NCBI GenBank assembly: GCA_002314725.1
Contig: DCGV01000121.1
Span: forward strand, 683 to 54,814
DNA length: 54,132 bases
Source: Bacteroidales bacterium UBA1769
GTDB taxonomy: Bacteria; Bacteroidota; Bacteroidia; Bacteroidales; UBA932
Reading direction: 5' to 3'
Part shown: one piece after another, positions 1 to 8,225 of the stretch
How positions within the stretch are numbered: position 1 is the first letter of the stretch
Layout: each line of letters opens with the position of its first letter
Notes under the pieces: model-generated
Database searches by the model: none
What the model was told of the DNA's origin: nothing
What the model saw: only the letters and a program-made list of their open reading frames with translations
Program-made: the position numbers and the translations under genes

Positions 1-951
1 GTATTCGATGTTTCGCACATGGGCGAAGTAGAAATCACCGGTCCCCAAGCCGAAAAATTTGTAAATTATATTTTCACAAACGATATCACCGATGCTCCTC
101 TGGGCAAGATATACTACGGTATGATGCTTTACCCCGACGGAGGTACTGTAGACGATTTGCTGGTATATAAAGTTGCTGAGAACGACCTGTTCCTGGTTAT
201 CAATGCAGCCAATATTGACAAGGACATTGCTTGGATCAACGAGCAAGCAGCATCGTTCGATGTAAAGGTTGACCACCAGAGCGACTACTACGGACAGCTT
301 GCAGTACAAGGTCCCGAGAGCGAGAAGACTCTCCTCGATGTACTCAAGATTGACGCTACCGACCTTGTGTTCTACACTTTCAAGAAGATGGAATACGACG
401 GTGAGACTATCATTGTGAGCCGCACAGGTTACACCGGTGAAGATGGTTTCGAGATTTATGCAAGCCATGCTGCAATCGTCAAGATGTGGGATCTCCTCAT
501 CAACGCTGGCGTTCAGCCCTGTGGCCTCGGATGCCGTGATACCCTCCGCTTTGAGGTTGGTCTGCCGCTGTACGGTGACGAACTTACCGCCGAGATTTCA
601 CCCATCATGGCTACACTCAGTATTTTCGTAAAACTTGAGAAAGACGATTTCATCGGCAAGGAAGCATGCGCTAAGCAAAAGGCTGAAGGCAGTGCAAAGA
701 AACTCGTAGGTCTGGAACTAAAGGACAAGGCTATCGCACGCCACGGTTATGAGGTATTACAAGGCGACAAGGTTGTAGGTTATGTAACAACCGGTTACCG
801 CGGCATCTCGGTTGAGAAGAGCCTCGCATTTGCACTCGTTGATCGCGAGGCAGGTACTCTTGGCAACGAACTCATGGTGAAGATTCGCAAGAAAGTATTC
901 CCCGCCGAGGTTGTAAAGAAACGCTTCTACAAGAAGAGCTATAAGAAATAA
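1..951 (+). CDS. gcvT: Aminomethyltransferase, glycine cleavage T protein (5' truncated)
   Basis: T protein of the glycine cleavage system. It takes the aminomethyl group from lipoylated GcvH and passes a methylene unit to tetrahydrofolate, releasing ammonia. The frame is open from base 1 and begins with the conserved FDVSHMGE segment, which in complete proteins lies roughly 45-50 residues from the N terminus. The gene therefore starts outside the window and the ATG at 19 is internal. What remains (316 residues) runs through the folate-binding region (SRTGYTGEDGFEIY) to the C-terminal barrel. It is followed 45 bp later by gcvH and heads a gcvT-gcvH-gcvPA-gcvPB cluster. Codon use is GC-rich and CCC-rich like the rest of the first 10.8 kb. 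Confidence 0.95.
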   Translation, partial: VFDVSHMGEVEITGPQAEKFVNYIFTNDITDAPLGKIYYGMMLYPDGGTVDDLLVYKVAENDLFLVINAANIDKDIAWINEQAASFDVKVDHQSDYYGQLAVQGPESEKTLLDVLKIDATDLVFYTFKKMEYDGETIIVSRTGYTGEDGFEIYASHAAIVKMWDLLINAGVQPCGLGCRDTLRFEVGLPLYGDELTAEISPIMATLSIFVKLEKDDFIGKEACAKQKAEGSAKKLVGLELKDKAIARHGYEVLQGDKVVGYVTTGYRGISVEKSLAFALVDREAGTLGNELMVKIRKKVFPAEVVKKRFYKKSYKK

Positions 952-996
952 TTAACCCAATTAGATAATAATTAACACAAAACAAAATAAACAATT

Positions 997-1377
997 ATGA
1001 GTAAGATTATCGAAGGACTCTACTACAGCGAGTCACACGAGTTTGTAAAAGTTGAAGGTAACGTTGGTTTCGTTGGTATCACCGACTACGCACAGCACGA
1101 GCTTGGCAACGTAGTTTATGTAGACATGCCCGAGGTTGACGACGAGGTTTCACAAGGCGAAGAATTCGGCGCAGTAGAGAGCGTTAAGGCTGCCAGCGAC
1201 CTTATGTCACCCGTGAGCGGTACTGTAGTTGAGGTTAACGAAGCTCTTGAAGATGAGCCCGGTCTTATCAATAAGGACGCTTTTGAGAACTGGATCATCA
1301 AGGTTGAAATCAGCGATGTTGCTGAACTTGACAACCTCATGAACGCAGAGGCTTACAACGCATTTATCGGCGAATAA
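997..1377 (+). CDS. gcvH: Glycine cleavage system H protein
   Basis: Small lipoyl carrier that shuttles the aminomethyl intermediate between the P, T and L proteins. At 126 residues it is the normal size. The lipoyl-lysine motif ESVKAASDL is present with the acceptor at Lys64, inside a beta-sandwich-type domain. It sits between gcvT and gcvPA, with only 23 bp before gcvPA, so co-transcription is likely. It needs lipoate attached, and an lplA gene occurs at 13.9 kb, but that gene lies beyond the compositional break and may not belong to the same genome. Confidence 0.96.
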   Translation: MSKIIEGLYYSESHEFVKVEGNVGFVGITDYAQHELGNVVYVDMPEVDDEVSQGEEFGAVESVKAASDLMSPVSGTVVEVNEALEDEPGLINKDAFENWIIKVEISDVAELDNLMNAEAYNAFIGE

Positions 1378-1400
1378 TCCATACTAAACTGAATCATTCA

Positions 1401-2759
1401 ATGAGTTACAAATATTTCCCGCACACCGACGAAGACGTTCGTTCGATGCTCGGCAAATGTGGCCTTAAGAGTCTGGATGAACTCTACCAGGACATCCCTG
1501 ACGAACTGGTGCTGCATCGCGACTATGACCTGCCCGAGGCCATGAGCGAAATCGAGGTGCGCAATATGTTTGACGAACTGGGAAGCTACAACCAAAAGCT
1601 TCACTGCTTCATAGGCGCAGGTTGCTACGACCACTACTCTCCCTCGGTTATAAACGCAATCCTTAGCCGCAGTGAGTTCCTCACTTCGTACACCCCTTAC
1701 CAAGCTGAGATTTCACAAGGTACACTTCAGTATATCTTTGAATACCAGAGCATGATGGCAACCCTCACAGGAATGGAGGTAAGCAACGCATCAATGTACG
1801 ACGGCTGCACTGCAACTGCCGAGGCAATGATGATGGCTGTTGCCAATGCAAAGAAGAAAAACAAGGTGCTCATCTCCGACACAATGAATCCCATTGTAAC
1901 GCGCGTGGTTGAGACTTATGCTAAGTTCCATGGTATTGTTGTCGAACACATTGCAGCTGCCGACGGTGTGACTTCTCGTGAAGATTTCGAGCAGAAGATT
2001 GCTGTTGGCGACGTAGCTGGTGTTATCGTTGCTGCCCCCAACTTCTATGGTATCGTTGAAGACTATACCGGTTGGGCCGACCTTTGCCACGACAACAAGG
2101 CATTATTCATCATGAACTGCAACGCAAGTGCACTTGGTGTAATAAAGACTCCTGCCGAATGGGGTGCAGATGTTGCTGTCGGTGATGGACAGAGTCTGGG
2201 TATCCCCATGAACTTTGGCGGTCCTTATGTAGGTTATCTGTGCACAAGCAAAAAACTCATCCGCAAGATGCCGGGTCGCATCGTTGGTGCAACCAAGGAC
2301 CTTGATGGTAAGCGCACATTCGTTCTTACACTTCAGGCACGTGAGCAGCACATCCGCCGCGAGAAAGCAACAAGTAACATCTGCTCTAACCAGAGTTTGA
2401 TGGCGCTTTACGTTACCATCTACCTTGCACTCATGGGCAAGCAAGGCATGAAGGAAGTGAATGCATTAAGCTACAGCAATGCCCACTACCTTGCCGAGCA
2501 ACTCACAAAACTCGATAAGTTTGAACTCGCTTTCCCCGAGAAACCGTTCTTACACGAATTTGCTGTGAAATACAAGGGTGGCGACATCGATTATCTGCAA
2601 GAGGCTTTGCTCGAGGCTGGAATCCAGTTCGGTCTCAAGATTGATGACGAAACTCTCTTGCTTTGCGTAACCGAGACACTTACCAAGGAGGTTATTGACG
2701 ATGCCGTGATGATTTGCGAAGGCGTCCAGAACCTTAAAGACGAAGCTATTATTGACTAA
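1401..2759 (+). CDS. gcvPA: Glycine dehydrogenase (decarboxylating) subunit 1
   Basis: N-terminal half of the pyridoxal-phosphate P protein that decarboxylates glycine and loads the aminomethyl group onto GcvH. At 452 residues it has the size of the separate subunit 1 found in two-subunit P proteins, rather than the roughly 950-residue fused enzyme. It has the family N terminus (PHTDEDVRSMLGKCG), then glycine-rich fold-type I aminotransferase segments such as GDGQSLGIPMNFGGPYVGY. The PLP lysine is in the partner gene, 16 bp downstream. Confidence 0.94.
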   Translation: MSYKYFPHTDEDVRSMLGKCGLKSLDELYQDIPDELVLHRDYDLPEAMSEIEVRNMFDELGSYNQKLHCFIGAGCYDHYSPSVINAILSRSEFLTSYTPYQAEISQGTLQYIFEYQSMMATLTGMEVSNASMYDGCTATAEAMMMAVANAKKKNKVLISDTMNPIVTRVVETYAKFHGIVVEHIAAADGVTSREDFEQKIAVGDVAGVIVAAPNFYGIVEDYTGWADLCHDNKALFIMNCNASALGVIKTPAEWGADVAVGDGQSLGIPMNFGGPYVGYLCTSKKLIRKMPGRIVGATKDLDGKRTFVLTLQAREQHIRREKATSNICSNQSLMALYVTIYLALMGKQGMKEVNALSYSNAHYLAEQLTKLDKFELAFPEKPFLHEFAVKYKGGDIDYLQEALLEAGIQFGLKIDDETLLLCVTETLTKEVIDDAVMICEGVQNLKDEAIID

Positions 2760-2761
2760 AT

Positions 2762-2768
2762 AAGGAGG
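2762..2768 (+). promoter_or_regulatory. Strong Shine-Dalgarno site of gcvPB
   Basis: AAGGAGG ends seven bases before the gcvPB ATG and just after the gcvPA stop. It fixes the start. Most genes in the window lack such a site, as expected for Bacteroidota. Confidence 0.75.
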
Positions 2769-2775
2769 AAAAACT

Positions 2776-4254
2776 ATGAACAGCGTATATTACGGAAAAC
2801 TCATTTTTGAGTTATCAAAGGAAGGACGATGTGGTTATTCTCTTCCTAAGAATGAATTAGCTCAGTATAGCATCAGCGATATGCCCGCCGAGTTGATGCG
2901 TGGCGAGGCTCCCGCCTTGCCCGAGGTAGATGAACTCACTGTAGTTCGTCATTACACCAATATGAGCAACAACAATTTCGGTGTTGACACTGGTTTCTAT
3001 CCCCTTGGTTCTTGTACAATGAAGTACAATCCCAAGATCAATGAAGAAATGTGCAACCACTATGCTTTCACAGGTCTGCATCCTCTGCAGAACGAGAGCA
3101 CAGTGCAAGGCGCACTCGAGGTTTACTACAACCTCCAGGCATCGCTTTCCGAGATTTCGGGTCTTAGCGAGTTTACTCTTAATCCTTTTGCGGGTGCTCA
3201 CGGCGAACTTACAGGTCTCATGGTAATGAAGAGTTATCACATGAGCCGCAAGGACGACAAGCGCACCAAGGTTATTATCCCCGACAGTGCACACGGAACC
3301 AACCCAGCAAGTGCTGCAGTATGTGGTTTTGACGTAGTAGTCGTTAAGAGCCGTCCCGACGGTACTGTAGATGTTGAGGACCTCCGTCCTCTCCTCGACG
3401 ATACCATTGCCGGTATGATGATGACCAACCCCAATACTCTGGGTATCTTCGAACACAACATTGCCGAGATTGCAAAACTTGTTCACGAGGCTGGTGGCCT
3501 TATGTACTATGATGGCGCAAACCTCAACCCCATGTTGGGTAAGTGCCGCCCCGGCGACCTTGGTTTCGACATCATGCACATCAATCTGCACAAGACATTC
3601 TCAACACCTCATGGTGGTGGCGGTCCAGGTTCGGGTCCCGTTGGCGTACGTGCCGGACTTGAGCAATTCCTGCCCAATCCCCGTGTAGTTGCCGACGAAG
3701 AGAACATGCGTTATAAGATTGAGTGCAACGACGAGTCGCTTGGCTCTGTATCCGGATTCTTGGGCAACTTCGGTGTAATCATGCGCGCTTACAGCTATAT
3801 CCTTACCCTTGGAAAGGAAAATCTGCGTATGGTTGGTCCGCTCGCTACCCTTAATGCCAACTACATCCAGGAATCGCTTAAGGATTGCTATGAACTTCCC
3901 ATTGAGGGCGTTTGCAAACACGAGTTTGTATTTGACGGCCTTAAGGACAAGTCTACCGAAGTTACAACTCTCGACGTGGCTAAGCGTTTGCTCGACTACG
4001 GTTTCCATGCTCCTACCATCTACTTCCCGCTATTGTTCCACCAGGCACTCATGATTGAGCCTACCGAGAACGAAAGCAAGGAAACCCTTGATGGTTTCAT
4101 CGAGGTGATGCGTACTATTGCAAAGGAAGCATCTGAGACACCCGAACTTGTAAAGACTGCACCTCACAACACTCCCGTGCGTCGTCTTGACGACACTCTG
4201 GCTGCTCTGCACCCCGTGGTGACATATACAGAACTTGTAGCCGACAACCAGTAA
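2776..4254 (+). CDS. gcvPB: Glycine dehydrogenase (decarboxylating) subunit 2
   Basis: Catalytic half of the split P protein, 492 residues. The segment INLHKTFSTPHGGGGPGSG holds the PLP Schiff-base lysine, Lys273 by my count. It pairs with GcvPA to make the glycine-decarboxylating enzyme. The start is well fixed: AAGGAGG at 2762-2768 is followed by a 7-base spacer and ATG, an unusually strong Shine-Dalgarno site for this phylum. A clean hairpin terminator follows the stop, which separates this operon from lpd. Confidence 0.95.
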   Translation: MNSVYYGKLIFELSKEGRCGYSLPKNELAQYSISDMPAELMRGEAPALPEVDELTVVRHYTNMSNNNFGVDTGFYPLGSCTMKYNPKINEEMCNHYAFTGLHPLQNESTVQGALEVYYNLQASLSEISGLSEFTLNPFAGAHGELTGLMVMKSYHMSRKDDKRTKVIIPDSAHGTNPASAAVCGFDVVVVKSRPDGTVDVEDLRPLLDDTIAGMMMTNPNTLGIFEHNIAEIAKLVHEAGGLMYYDGANLNPMLGKCRPGDLGFDIMHINLHKTFSTPHGGGGPGSGPVGVRAGLEQFLPNPRVVADEENMRYKIECNDESLGSVSGFLGNFGVIMRAYSYILTLGKENLRMVGPLATLNANYIQESLKDCYELPIEGVCKHEFVFDGLKDKSTEVTTLDVAKRLLDYGFHAPTIYFPLLFHQALMIEPTENESKETLDGFIEVMRTIAKEASETPELVKTAPHNTPVRRLDDTLAALHPVVTYTELVADNQ

Positions 4255-4271
4255 TCAATCACTAATTAAGC

Positions 4272-4301
4272 GTGGGGCGAAATTATTTTATTTCGCCCCA
4301 C
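4272..4301 (+). terminator. Hairpin terminator after gcvPB
   Basis: Perfect 12 bp stem (GTGGGGCGAAAT with ATTTCGCCCCAC) and a six-base loop lie between gcvPB and lpd. The T-rich tail (AATATTATTT) is weak, so some read-through into lpd is possible. Confidence 0.7.
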
Positions 4302-4314
4302 AATATTATTTAAC

Positions 4315-5658
4315 ATGAATAGCGATTTAATAATCATAGGTGCTGGCCCCGGTGGTTACGAAATGGCAGCCGAAGCAGCACAGCATGGCCTGCAAGTTGT
4401 TATCGTTGAAAAGAACGAGGCTGGCGGAACATGCCTTAACCGAGGATGTATACCCACAAAAGCTTTATGTCGTAACGCCGAAGTCGTTAACCTTCTCAAA
4501 GAGGCTGACAAATGGGGCGTAAAAGTGGATTCTATTTCACTCGACTATAGTATTGCTTTCGCTCGTAAGAACGAGGTTGTCGCCCAACTTCGCGAAGGTG
4601 TGGAAATGCTCATGAAGCAACCCGGTATAACTTATGTGAACGGAGAAGCATCATTTGTAGACGCTCACACAATAAGTGTAGGCGATGAGATGTACACAGC
4701 CAATAACATCGTTATTGCAACAGGATCAGCTCCGCGAGGACTTCCCATTGAAGGCGCCGAATTGGCTATGACAAGCGATGATATTCTTGCCATGGACACT
4801 TTGCCCAAGAGCCTTTGCATTGTGGGTGGCGGTGTTATCGGTATGGAGTTTGCCGCAATATTCAACAGTTTCGGTGTAGAGGTTTCTGTGGTGGAATTCT
4901 GCAAGGAAATCCTTCCTCCATTCGACAAGGACATAGCAAAGCGCCTTAAAACGGTACTCAGCAAGCGCGGCATTAACATCATGACTCAGGCAGCTGTTAA
5001 CGGTATTCACCATATCGAAGACGGTCAACTTGAAATCACTTTTGAGCAAAAGGGCAAAGCCAAGTCGGTTGTAGCCGAGAAAGTATTAATGTCGGTTGGA
5101 CGTCAAGCGGTTCTTACCAAAGGATTGGACGCTGCAGGTGTAAATGTTGGACGCCGAGGAATTGAAGTGGATGATAACATGATGACTAATGTTGCCGGAA
5201 TTTATGCCATTGGAGATGTAAACGGACGCATGATGCTTGCTCACGCCGCTTCGGCTCAAGGCACAAGGGCTCTTCACCACATCCTGGGCAAAGATGATTC
5301 AATCAAACTCGACATAGTTCCCAGTGCAGTGTTCACAACTCCCGAATTATCGATGGTAGGACTTACCGAGGACCAATGCAGCGAGAAGGAAATGGATGTC
5401 ACTGTAAAGAAGTCATTCTTCCGCAGCAATGGCAAAGCCGTTTCAATGGGTGAAACAGACGGTCTTATCAAGATGATTGTTTGCAACGAGACTCGCAAGA
5501 TTGTGGGTTGCCACATATGCGGTGCACATGCAGCCGACCTTATCCAAGAGGTTGTAACCGCAATGAATACAGGTTCTACAGTCGATGCTATTGCTAGTGC
5601 TATCCACGGCCACCCCACCCTTAGCGAGGTCGTCATGGCAACAGCAAAACAATTCTGA
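4315..5658 (+). CDS. lpdA: Dihydrolipoyl dehydrogenase
   Basis: FAD enzyme that reoxidises the dihydrolipoyl arm of GcvH (L protein) or of 2-oxoacid dehydrogenases, reducing NAD. Order of motifs in 447 residues: an FAD-binding GAGPGG at 9-14; the redox disulfide GGTCLNRGC with Cys40 and Cys45; an NAD-binding GGGVIGME near 170; an AIGDVNG FAD segment near 300; and the C-terminal catalytic HGHPTLSE. Its place right after gcvPB points to a role as the glycine-cleavage L protein, although a terminator hairpin lies between them. It is convergent with the acyltransferase downstream. Confidence 0.96.
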   Translation: MNSDLIIIGAGPGGYEMAAEAAQHGLQVVIVEKNEAGGTCLNRGCIPTKALCRNAEVVNLLKEADKWGVKVDSISLDYSIAFARKNEVVAQLREGVEMLMKQPGITYVNGEASFVDAHTISVGDEMYTANNIVIATGSAPRGLPIEGAELAMTSDDILAMDTLPKSLCIVGGGVIGMEFAAIFNSFGVEVSVVEFCKEILPPFDKDIAKRLKTVLSKRGINIMTQAAVNGIHHIEDGQLEITFEQKGKAKSVVAEKVLMSVGRQAVLTKGLDAAGVNVGRRGIEVDDNMMTNVAGIYAIGDVNGRMMLAHAASAQGTRALHHILGKDDSIKLDIVPSAVFTTPELSMVGLTEDQCSEKEMDVTVKKSFFRSNGKAVSMGETDGLIKMIVCNETRKIVGCHICGAHAADLIQEVVTAMNTGSTVDAIASAIHGHPTLSEVVMATAKQF

Positions 5659-5683
5659 AACAGAAAAATACAACAATAGAAAT

Positions 5684-5705
5684 GGGGGCAAGAAATCTTG
5701 CTCCT
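5684..5705 (+). terminator. Hairpin terminator after lpd
   Basis: Nine-bp stem GGGGGCAAG / CTTGCTCCT (two G-U pairs in RNA) with an AAAT loop, then the T-rich run TTCTTTATTTT. It lies in the 51 bp between two convergent genes. Confidence 0.65.
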
Positions 5706-5709
5706 TTCT

Positions 5710-6741
5710 TTATTTTGCAGCAAAAAGAAGATTGCCTAAAAACTTGCTCTTACGTATTATATAACTTACCGCTAAGCAAGCGCATACTACCAACGCCGAT
5801 ACTACAATAAGAGAAGGACGTCCAAGGTGTACTCCATATTGTTTAATCAAATATAAGTTGAGTATAGGCAAATGCGATATAAAGAAGAAGTGCATCAAGT
5901 AGATATCTAAAGTTCTTGTACCTACATAACACATGACTTTGGTAATCTTACTTGAATCTGTAAAGAAATCACGTAATTTTACAAAAAGTCCGAATACCAT
6001 TACAAGCCCTGTAACCCTAATTGACCATATGGTAATGAAGTTATTTATTTTCTCGGGCAAATGGTAAAAATCATCAAAAGCAGGAACTTGAAGAAGGAAC
6101 AAAGCAATAACAGCGATTATAACCGCCCACTTGTCAAGATACTTAATCACAACATCATAACATTTGCGAATTAGTGTACCAGCTATGAAAAACGGGAAAT
6201 AACGGGTAAATTCATAAGCATCGGTGTACAAACAGAAGAGACCTCCCTTTTTGCATCCGTGATATATCATTACGCTCACAACCGAAAGGGTGACCAGAAT
6301 GGCCACATTCGCTTTTGGATGATTTCTTGTTAAATAATTAACAGAAAAATAGATAACAAAGAACTCAAACAATACTATCGTAAACCAATACTGTCTCCAG
6401 CCGTATTCTAAAAACAATAGTACAGGATTACTGTCGCGCATAAAATAGAAGTAAGCGCAAAAGAAAATAACGGTGGGGATAACCTGCGACCTGAATTTCT
6501 TAACGAAACGCTTCAAGGTGTTCTTACCGGTCCAGAATTCAAGGGCCTTGTAAGCGACAAAACCGCTTACAAAGAAAAACACAGGCATCCTGAAACTCTG
6601 CAAGGCTTTGTCAAGCAGAATATCATCCTTAAAGATTTTATCAATTACATGATGATATACAACAAGGAACATTGTGAGGCCTCGCAAGGCATCAACATAT
6701 AACATTCTCGCTTTAGTTCCTTGTTCCATCACGATTGTCAT
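5710..6741 (-). CDS. Acyltransferase family 3 membrane protein
   Basis: Integral membrane acyltransferase of the Acyl_transf_3/OafA type. Such enzymes acylate sugars or other envelope molecules on or across the inner membrane. In 343 residues it shows the N-terminal signature LYVDALRGLTMFLVVYHHV, with the conserved Arg and His residues, then about ten hydrophobic segments and no soluble C-terminal domain. The start just follows the stop of the upstream exported protein (one base between), so the two are probably one transcript. The substrate cannot be read from the sequence. Confidence 0.85.
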   Translation of the reverse strand: MTIVMEQGTKARMLYVDALRGLTMFLVVYHHVIDKIFKDDILLDKALQSFRMPVFFFVSGFVAYKALEFWTGKNTLKRFVKKFRSQVIPTVIFFCAYFYFMRDSNPVLLFLEYGWRQYWFTIVLFEFFVIYFSVNYLTRNHPKANVAILVTLSVVSVMIYHGCKKGGLFCLYTDAYEFTRYFPFFIAGTLIRKCYDVVIKYLDKWAVIIAVIALFLLQVPAFDDFYHLPEKINNFITIWSIRVTGLVMVFGLFVKLRDFFTDSSKITKVMCYVGTRTLDIYLMHFFFISHLPILNLYLIKQYGVHLGRPSLIVVSALVVCACLAVSYIIRKSKFLGNLLFAAK

Positions 6742-6742
6742 T

Positions 6743-7999
6743 TTATTTCCATGACACCTTTACGGTATATGGAACACCATTCAACAAGTCCTTTACCTCG
6801 GTCGGTTTGTAATACTGGCCGTGATGGTTTTCAACCACTTCGGGTTTATCAAGGCAATGTACTGCTACATACCATATACCCTTAGCCATCTTAGACAAAG
6901 TGAACTCATGCTTAGCGCCATCAAGTGTAGAACGGAAATCGGCGCAGTCATCATATGCATAAGTATCTTTACATATTGCAAGCGTCATGTGGCTGCCAGT
7001 CGCACCTTCAAGGGTAAATGTAATGTCTCTCGCACCTTCGGGGATCTCCACGGCAAAGTGATGATATTGCATGTCACCGATACGGGTATATTCGGGTAAA
7101 CGTTCATACGTTTGGCGATCCATCACACGCGCTTCTCCGTTCTTGAGATACCCTTTGATTTTGGTCATACCGATACCGTCAACTGCATACTTTAGCATGG
7201 CTGCGGTGAGGTCGCGACGCTCACCGTCAACAACTTCCTCGGGATGTGAACCGCACAATACAAGGCGACCGGTATTCACATTAGCCTTATAGGCCGAAAC
7301 CGCAGGTTGTTTATGAGCCTTACCCGCTTCCTTAAAGTCATATCGAGCAAGGCACTCGGCTCCATTGGGCAACGATGCCGGATAATTACCCTGATTGTGA
7401 CGCACATTAGCAATATATTTGTCTCCACCAAAGTTGTAATACTTGAGCAGTGGCGACTTATTCTCTATTGTAATACCCGAACTGCTGTTCGCCTTGTTTG
7501 TACGGGAAAATATACCCGGCCATAGTCCAAGGTAAGTAGGAACAGACGGCTGTTCATCAAAGCCTCGCGAAGCTATGATTGCACCGGCGCAGGTACCAAC
7601 ATAAGAACCACCCGCATTGACAAACTCACGGATGCGACGACGACCAGCCTCGCCCAGCGATGAGCCGTGTTCGAGCGATGAACCACCGTCCATAAAAAAC
7701 ACCTTAAAACGCGGTTGCCCGTCGGGATAAAGAAGGTGGCCGTTCCAGTCGGTTGAGTCACCAGCAATAATAGCATTCTGCTGCGCAGCTTCATCAGAAC
7801 CGCTGAAGGCTCCTCGTTCAATAGACCATTTAAGCATCTGTACGGCAGGTAAGGAATCGCGTGAAGTAAGTCCTACACCGCAATCAAAAAATACATCCTT
7901 ATAAAAACTGCGATTGGGAACATTGTCACGAAGTTTTTCGGCACCTGTCACTTGCGATGCCGTAATGAGAACCAAGAAGCAAAAAAATAATTTTCTCAT
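6743..7999 (-). CDS. Exported BPL_N (amidotransferase-like) domain protein
   Basis: Secreted protein with a class I glutamine-amidotransferase-like fold (BPL_N family). The mature region has FFMDGGSS, then GTCAGAIIASRG with candidate nucleophile Cys137, and later HPEEV. The C-terminal third looks like a beta-sandwich. I chose the start at 7999 rather than 8056 because it begins a clear signal peptide (MRKLFFCFLVLITASQVTGA) and because the likely promoter overlaps the longer version. The length is 418 residues. The role is unknown; members are often annotated as biotin-protein-ligase-like, but no ligase domain is present here. It is followed by the acyltransferase on the same strand. Confidence 0.75.
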   Translation of the reverse strand: MRKLFFCFLVLITASQVTGAEKLRDNVPNRSFYKDVFFDCGVGLTSRDSLPAVQMLKWSIERGAFSGSDEAAQQNAIIAGDSTDWNGHLLYPDGQPRFKVFFMDGGSSLEHGSSLGEAGRRRIREFVNAGGSYVGTCAGAIIASRGFDEQPSVPTYLGLWPGIFSRTNKANSSSGITIENKSPLLKYYNFGGDKYIANVRHNQGNYPASLPNGAECLARYDFKEAGKAHKQPAVSAYKANVNTGRLVLCGSHPEEVVDGERRDLTAAMLKYAVDGIGMTKIKGYLKNGEARVMDRQTYERLPEYTRIGDMQYHHFAVEIPEGARDITFTLEGATGSHMTLAICKDTYAYDDCADFRSTLDGAKHEFTLSKMAKGIWYVAVHCLDKPEVVENHHGQYYKPTEVKDLLNGVPYTVKVSWK

Positions 8000-8022
8000 A
8001 GGTTTTTTAGTATTTCGTGTCA

Positions 8023-8053
8023 CAAAGGTACGCACATTTTCCCATATACTCAA
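8023..8053 (-). promoter_or_regulatory. Bacteroidota-type promoter for the BPL_N gene
   Basis: Read on the minus strand: TTG (8051-8053), a 20-base spacer, then TACCTTTG (8023-8030), matching the TTG / TAnnTTTG pattern. It lies 23 bp before the ATG at 7999 and supports that start. Confidence 0.65.
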
Positions 8054-8146
8054 CACCTCGACCTAAAATATGTAATATTTTGCCATAAGTACCTCAATGC
8101 AGAAAAAAACATATTATTTAATAAGGTGTATTCAAAGAATTATTAG

Positions 8147-8154
8147 TAACTTTG
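8147..8154 (+). promoter_or_regulatory. -7 element upstream of mutA
   Basis: TAACTTTG matches the Bacteroidota -7 consensus TAnnTTTG, 71 bp before the mutA ATG. No convincing -33 TTG was found at the expected spacing. The rest of the 8000-8225 gap is AT-rich and shows nothing else. Confidence 0.5.
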
Positions 8155-8225
8155 CATGATATTTAGAACCAAACAACAAAGAGTCTAAAAATCTAAAATT
8201 GTTACTATATAATTAATCTAAACTT

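Noticed and set aside
2857..3591. Long minus-strand open frame (244 codons) opposite gcvPB
   Set aside because: It is a shadow of a strongly conserved gene with biased codons; the predicted protein has no recognisable domain, promoter or ribosome-binding site.
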